NCBI GenBank assembly: GCA_035530875.1 | Contig: DATKUB010000065.1 | Span: 1-49,944 of the forward strand | Length of the DNA: 49,944 nt | From: JANXYY01 sp035530875 | Lineage (GTDB): Bacteria; Actinomycetota; Actinomycetes; Nanopelagicales; Nanopelagicaceae | Reading direction: 5' to 3' | In this document: positions 47,241-49,944 of the stretch, in pieces | Position numbering within the stretch: position 1 is the stretch's first letter | Layout: each line of letters opens with the position of its first letter | The notes under the pieces: model-generated | Told to the model about the DNA's origin: nothing | The model's input: the letters and a program-made list of their open reading frames with translations, nothing else | The model's database searches: none | Translations under genes and position numbers: made by a program

Positions 47241-49944
47241 TTGCCACCCTCGCCCGCCGCCCGCTGGAAACCGGTGTTTGGCAACAGCGGAGGCACGATT
47301 ATTGGCAACTTCTTCTCCACCACGCTAAACGTCAGCGGCGCAGAGATTGCCCCGAGAAATGAACCGTTGCCGTCCTTGGTCGCGACAACACTGCAACTTC
47401 CAACCTTGAGTCCGATCACGACTCCACTCTGATCCACCGAACACGTAATTGGGGTAAGTGATCGGAAGGAATTCGAGTAAGCGACAAGTCCGCCGAATGC
47501 AGCAACTGTGATCTTGTTGCCCACCTGGAGGGTCAGTGGGCTCACACTTGCTGCAGCGCCCAAGTCGGTGGCTCCAATCGCCAGCAAAGGCTGAGGTGTC
47601 TTGATTCCGAAGAACGTCAAGTGACGGGACAGAACAATGAATGAACCATTGACGTCAACGTAGTAGCCCTCTTGAAGATCTTCGGGGAGGGTGCTTCCAG
47701 TCAACTTTGCGATAGTGGTCCAAGCCACACCATCTTCTGAAAAGGCAGCGACACCGCCACCCAAAATTCTGCCGAGGTTGAAAGTCAGTGGGGGATCAAA
47801 GTTTGCAACGGGCATGCCCGTTGCATCCGTCGCCGATATTTTGAGTATGAATATTCCCCCAGCGGCTTCAGCTGGCGTCATCTCAGGATTGATCGATACC
47901 GTCACCCCGCTTGCGGTAGCCCCGGCCGGAACGGTGACGTATACAACCACCGAAGAACTGTCACTCACCTCGATGGTTGCACCCATCACGGTGTCAAAAT
48001 TTGAGTCGACGACCTGGGTAACTGGCTGGTCTTTCGTCGCAATCGGAGCTGCCGACTGGGCACCCGGCGGCTCAGGTGTCGGCGGTTTGGGTACTACCGG
48101 CGCTACATAAGTGAACATGCCCGCACCCGTGCTCACTCGATCATCGGGGTTTGTCACTACCACATCAACCACACCAGCGACATGCGCCGCTGTCACTGCA
48201 GTGATCGAAGTGGCCGAAACGAAGACCACGCTAGTTGCCACCACGCCGCCGATCATCACCGTTGGCGTGGCGACGAAATTGGTGCCGGTGATCGTAACCG
48301 CAATGCCGCCAGCAGTTGCGCCCGAGGAAGGCGAGATGGCCGTAACAGTGGCCAGCGCAACCCACCGCGCATAGAGCGTCAGATCAGCACCAAAGGAGTA
48401 GGCCTGGCCATCGGAGTAAATGATTCCGCTGCCATTGGCGGCTGTATTCCAGCGATTGAAGGCGTAGCCAGTTCTGGTAAATCCATTGGCTGTTAGAGAC
48501 GTTGAGCCAGCTCCGGTCTGTGGTGCTGTTGCACCGCCATCAGATCCGTTCCCAAGGAAGGTCACGGTGTGAGACGGGAGTGCTGCCCAGTGCGCATACA
48601 AGGTCACATCAGCAGCAAATGAATACGCCGCTCCGTCTGCATAATCGATTCCACTGTGATCAGGAGCCGTATTCCAATGCTCGAATGTATAGCCGGTCCG
48701 AGTGAATCCATTTGAAGTCAACGTCGTCGGCTCAGTTGCGCTCTGGGCCGCCATCGAACCGCCCGTAGCGCCGTTACCATTGAAAGTCACCGTGTGCGAA
48801 GGCATTGTGGTCCATTGCGCGTACAAAGTCAGGTCCGCGGCGAATGAATATGTAGCGCCATCAGAATACGTATCTCCAGAACCGTTCGCGAAGGTGGTCC
48901 AATGCGCAAACGAATATCCGGTACGAGTGAATCCATTTAACGTAAGCGCGGTCGAAACGTTCGTCGTCTGAGCGGCAGTCGACCCGCCGGTCGAACCGTT
49001 CCCGTTGAAGGTGACTGTGTGAGACGGCACCGGAGTCCATTGCGCGTACAAGATCAGGTCGGCAGCGAATGAATAGGTAGCTCCATCAGAATAAGAAGTG
49101 CCGCCACCATCAGCCGACGTGTTCCAATGCGCAAACGTGTAGCCCGTGCGAGTGAATCCATTACCCGTCAATGCCATTGACGAAGCTGCAGTTTGCGCGG
49201 CCGTCGACCCGCCCGTAGCGCTGTTACCAAGGAAGGTCACTGTGTGAGTGATTAGCGACCACTGCGCAAACAAAGTCAGGTCGGCGGCGAATGAATAAGT
49301 GGCACCATTGGCATAAGAGGTACCACTGTCGTTAGCGGCGGTGTTCCAATGCGCAAACGAATAACCGGTCCTGGTGAATCCGTTCAGAGTCAACGGGGAC
49401 GAGGCGTCGGTCGTCTGTGGCGCCGTGGCGCCACCGTCTGAACCATTCCCGACGAAAGTCACTGTATGGGTGATCGGTGCCCACTGAGCATAGAGAGTTA
49501 CATCTGCGTTGAAAGCGTAGATGACTCCGTCACCATATTCAGTTCCACTGTGATCAGGAGCCGTATTCCAATGCTCGAAAACATAGTCGGTCCGACTGAA
49601 TCCATTTGAAGTCAACGCGGTCGGAACATTGGCGGTCTGTGCGGACATCGAGCCGCCGGTCGACCCATTGCCGTCAAAGGTCACCGTATGGCTCGGTAAG
49701 GCAGTCCACTGCGCAAATAGCGTCAGGTTTGCCGCAAATGAATACGTCGCGCCATTGGCATAAGACGTCCCACTGTCGTTGGCGGCAGTGTTCCAATGCG
49801 CAAACGAATAACCGGTCCTGGTGAATCCGTTCAGCGTCAACGCGGTTGGGAAATTGGTGGTTTGTGAAGCGGTCGCCCCACCGGTGGCCCCACTTCCATC
49901 AAAGGTAACGGTGTAACTCGGCGGGACAACCCATTGCGCATACA
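47237..49944 (-). CDS. Listeria-Bacteroides-repeat surface protein, N-terminus cut by window edge
   Basis: Leftward frame open to base 49944, over 900 codons, so the signal peptide is outside. From the edge: seven ~75-residue Listeria-Bacteroides (Flg_new, InlB B-like) repeats, each with HTVTF...GNG, GFTRTGY.F.HWNT and TLYAQW; then an IPT/TIG-like domain (ISPSSGATAGGIAVTITG, coded about 48085-48360); a Pro/Glu linker; a beta domain; and a C-terminal region with SVSPLTLQVGNKITVAA. It ends LLPNTGFQRAAGEGGN. LPNTG is a sortase-type motif but no hydrophobic anchor or basic tail follows. Known: these repeats are found in large secreted adhesin-like proteins. Inferred: cell-surface or secreted; attachment unclear. 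It converges on the IclR gene and has no counterpart in the syntenic mycobacterial region I recall. Confidence 0.85.
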   Translation of the reverse strand, partial: YAQWVVPPSYTVTFDGSGATGGATASQTTNFPTALTLNGFTRTGYSFAHWNTAANDSGTSYANGATYSFAANLTLFAQWTALPSHTVTFDGNGSTGGSMSAQTANVPTALTSNGFSRTDYVFEHWNTAPDHSGTEYGDGVIYAFNADVTLYAQWAPITHTVTFVGNGSDGGATAPQTTDASSPLTLNGFTRTGYSFAHWNTAANDSGTSYANGATYSFAADLTLFAQWSLITHTVTFLGNSATGGSTAAQTAASSMALTGNGFTRTGYTFAHWNTSADGGGTSYSDGATYSFAADLILYAQWTPVPSHTVTFNGNGSTGGSTAAQTTNVSTALTLNGFTRTGYSFAHWTTFANGSGDTYSDGATYSFAADLTLYAQWTTMPSHTVTFNGNGATGGSMAAQSATEPTTLTSNGFTRTGYTFEHWNTAPDHSGIDYADGAAYSFAADVTLYAHWAALPSHTVTFLGNGSDGGATAPQTGAGSTSLTANGFTRTGYAFNRWNTAANGSGIIYSDGQAYSFGADLTLYARWVALATVTAISPSSGATAGGIAVTITGTNFVATPTVMIGGVVATSVVFVSATSITAVTAAHVAGVVDVVVTNPDDRVSTGAGMFTYVAPVVPKPPTPEPPGAQSAAPIATKDQPVTQVVDSNFDTVMGATIEVSDSSSVVVYVTVPAGATASGVTVSINPEMTPAEAAGGIFILKISATDATGMPVANFDPPLTFNLGRILGGGVAAFSEDGVAWTTIAKLTGSTLPEDLQEGYYVDVNGSFIVLSRHLTFFGIKTPQPLLAIGATDLGAAASVSPLTLQVGNKITVAAFGGLVAYSNSFRSLTPITCSVDQSGVVIGLKVGSCSVVATKDGNGSFLGAISAPLTFSVVEKKLPIIVPPLLPNTGFQRAAGEGGN
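48362..49944. repeat. array of ~225-bp coding repeats
   Basis: Seven full units of about 222-225 bp coding Listeria-Bacteroides repeats, continuing past the window end. Similarity between units is mosaic: the unit at about 49690-49470 shares EHWNTAPDHSG with that near 48800-48570, while those at about 49470-49250 and at the edge share an identical central block. Suggests recombination between units. Confidence 0.85.

Overview
The window looks like a chromosome segment from an actinobacterium (Actinomycetes class). GC content is moderately high by eye. GTG starts are common, ribosomal proteins S2, S16 and L19 carry Ala/Val/Glu-rich tails, the HU protein has a Lys/Ala-rich tail, and an F420-pathway gene (cofC) is present. 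From memory, the order of the housekeeping genes follows the Mycobacterium tuberculosis region from cdsA/frr/pyrH/tsf/rpsB to hupB/leuD/leuC/iclR. I cannot name a genus; an uncultivated freshwater-type actinobacterium is only a guess.

Layout. 1-3.9 kb: leftward operon rpsB-tsf-pyrH-frr-cdsA (cdsA cut by the window edge). 4.1-4.7 kb: a rightward secreted M23-type peptidase. 4.7-8.7 kb: yraN-comM-dprA-xerC, a DNA-uptake/recombination cluster. 8.8-10.6 kb: rplS-lepB-rnhB. 10.8-12.8 kb: rpsP-khpA-rimM-trmD, a ribosome and tRNA maturation operon. 13.0-14.4 kb: ffh. 14.5-18.4 kb: amtB-glnB-glnD, ammonium uptake and PII signalling. 18.5-22.7 kb: a lower-GC accessory island with a HipA-like kinase gene, a DUF3037-like gene and a divergent gene for a HEPN-domain protein. 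22.7-35.1 kb: a long leftward run DAK-recG-rsmD-coaD-sepIVA-like-DUF177-rpmF-rnc-mutM-smc-ftsY, mostly with overlapping or nearly touching ends. 35.2-36.0 kb: rpmB and a small lipoprotein gene flanked by two copies of a 40-bp repeat. 36.1-38.8 kb: thiL-thiD-ppk2. 38.9-43.8 kb: a stand-alone RAM-domain gene, ddl, a Cys/Met-metabolism PLP enzyme, plsC-like/gpsA and cofC. 43.9-47.2 kb: HU, leuCD and a divergent IclR regulator. 47.2 kb to the end: a large Listeria-Bacteroides-repeat surface protein that runs off the window.

How it fits together. Most of the window is core translation, secretion, chromosome-maintenance and nitrogen-control machinery. ffh and ftsY, normally close neighbours of the glnD-glnB-amtB block, are separated here by the accessory island, which is the best candidate for an undescribed system: a putative protein kinase pair (HipA-like + DUF3037) facing a putative HEPN ribonuclease. 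Other points of interest are the parallel acidic tails on three ribosomal proteins, a shared upstream motif for rpsP and rplS, a three-copy 40-bp dispersed repeat, a long inverted repeat inside a lipoprotein gene, and a surface protein with an LPNTG motif but no membrane anchor. No rRNA, tRNA, CRISPR array or intact insertion sequence was recognised.
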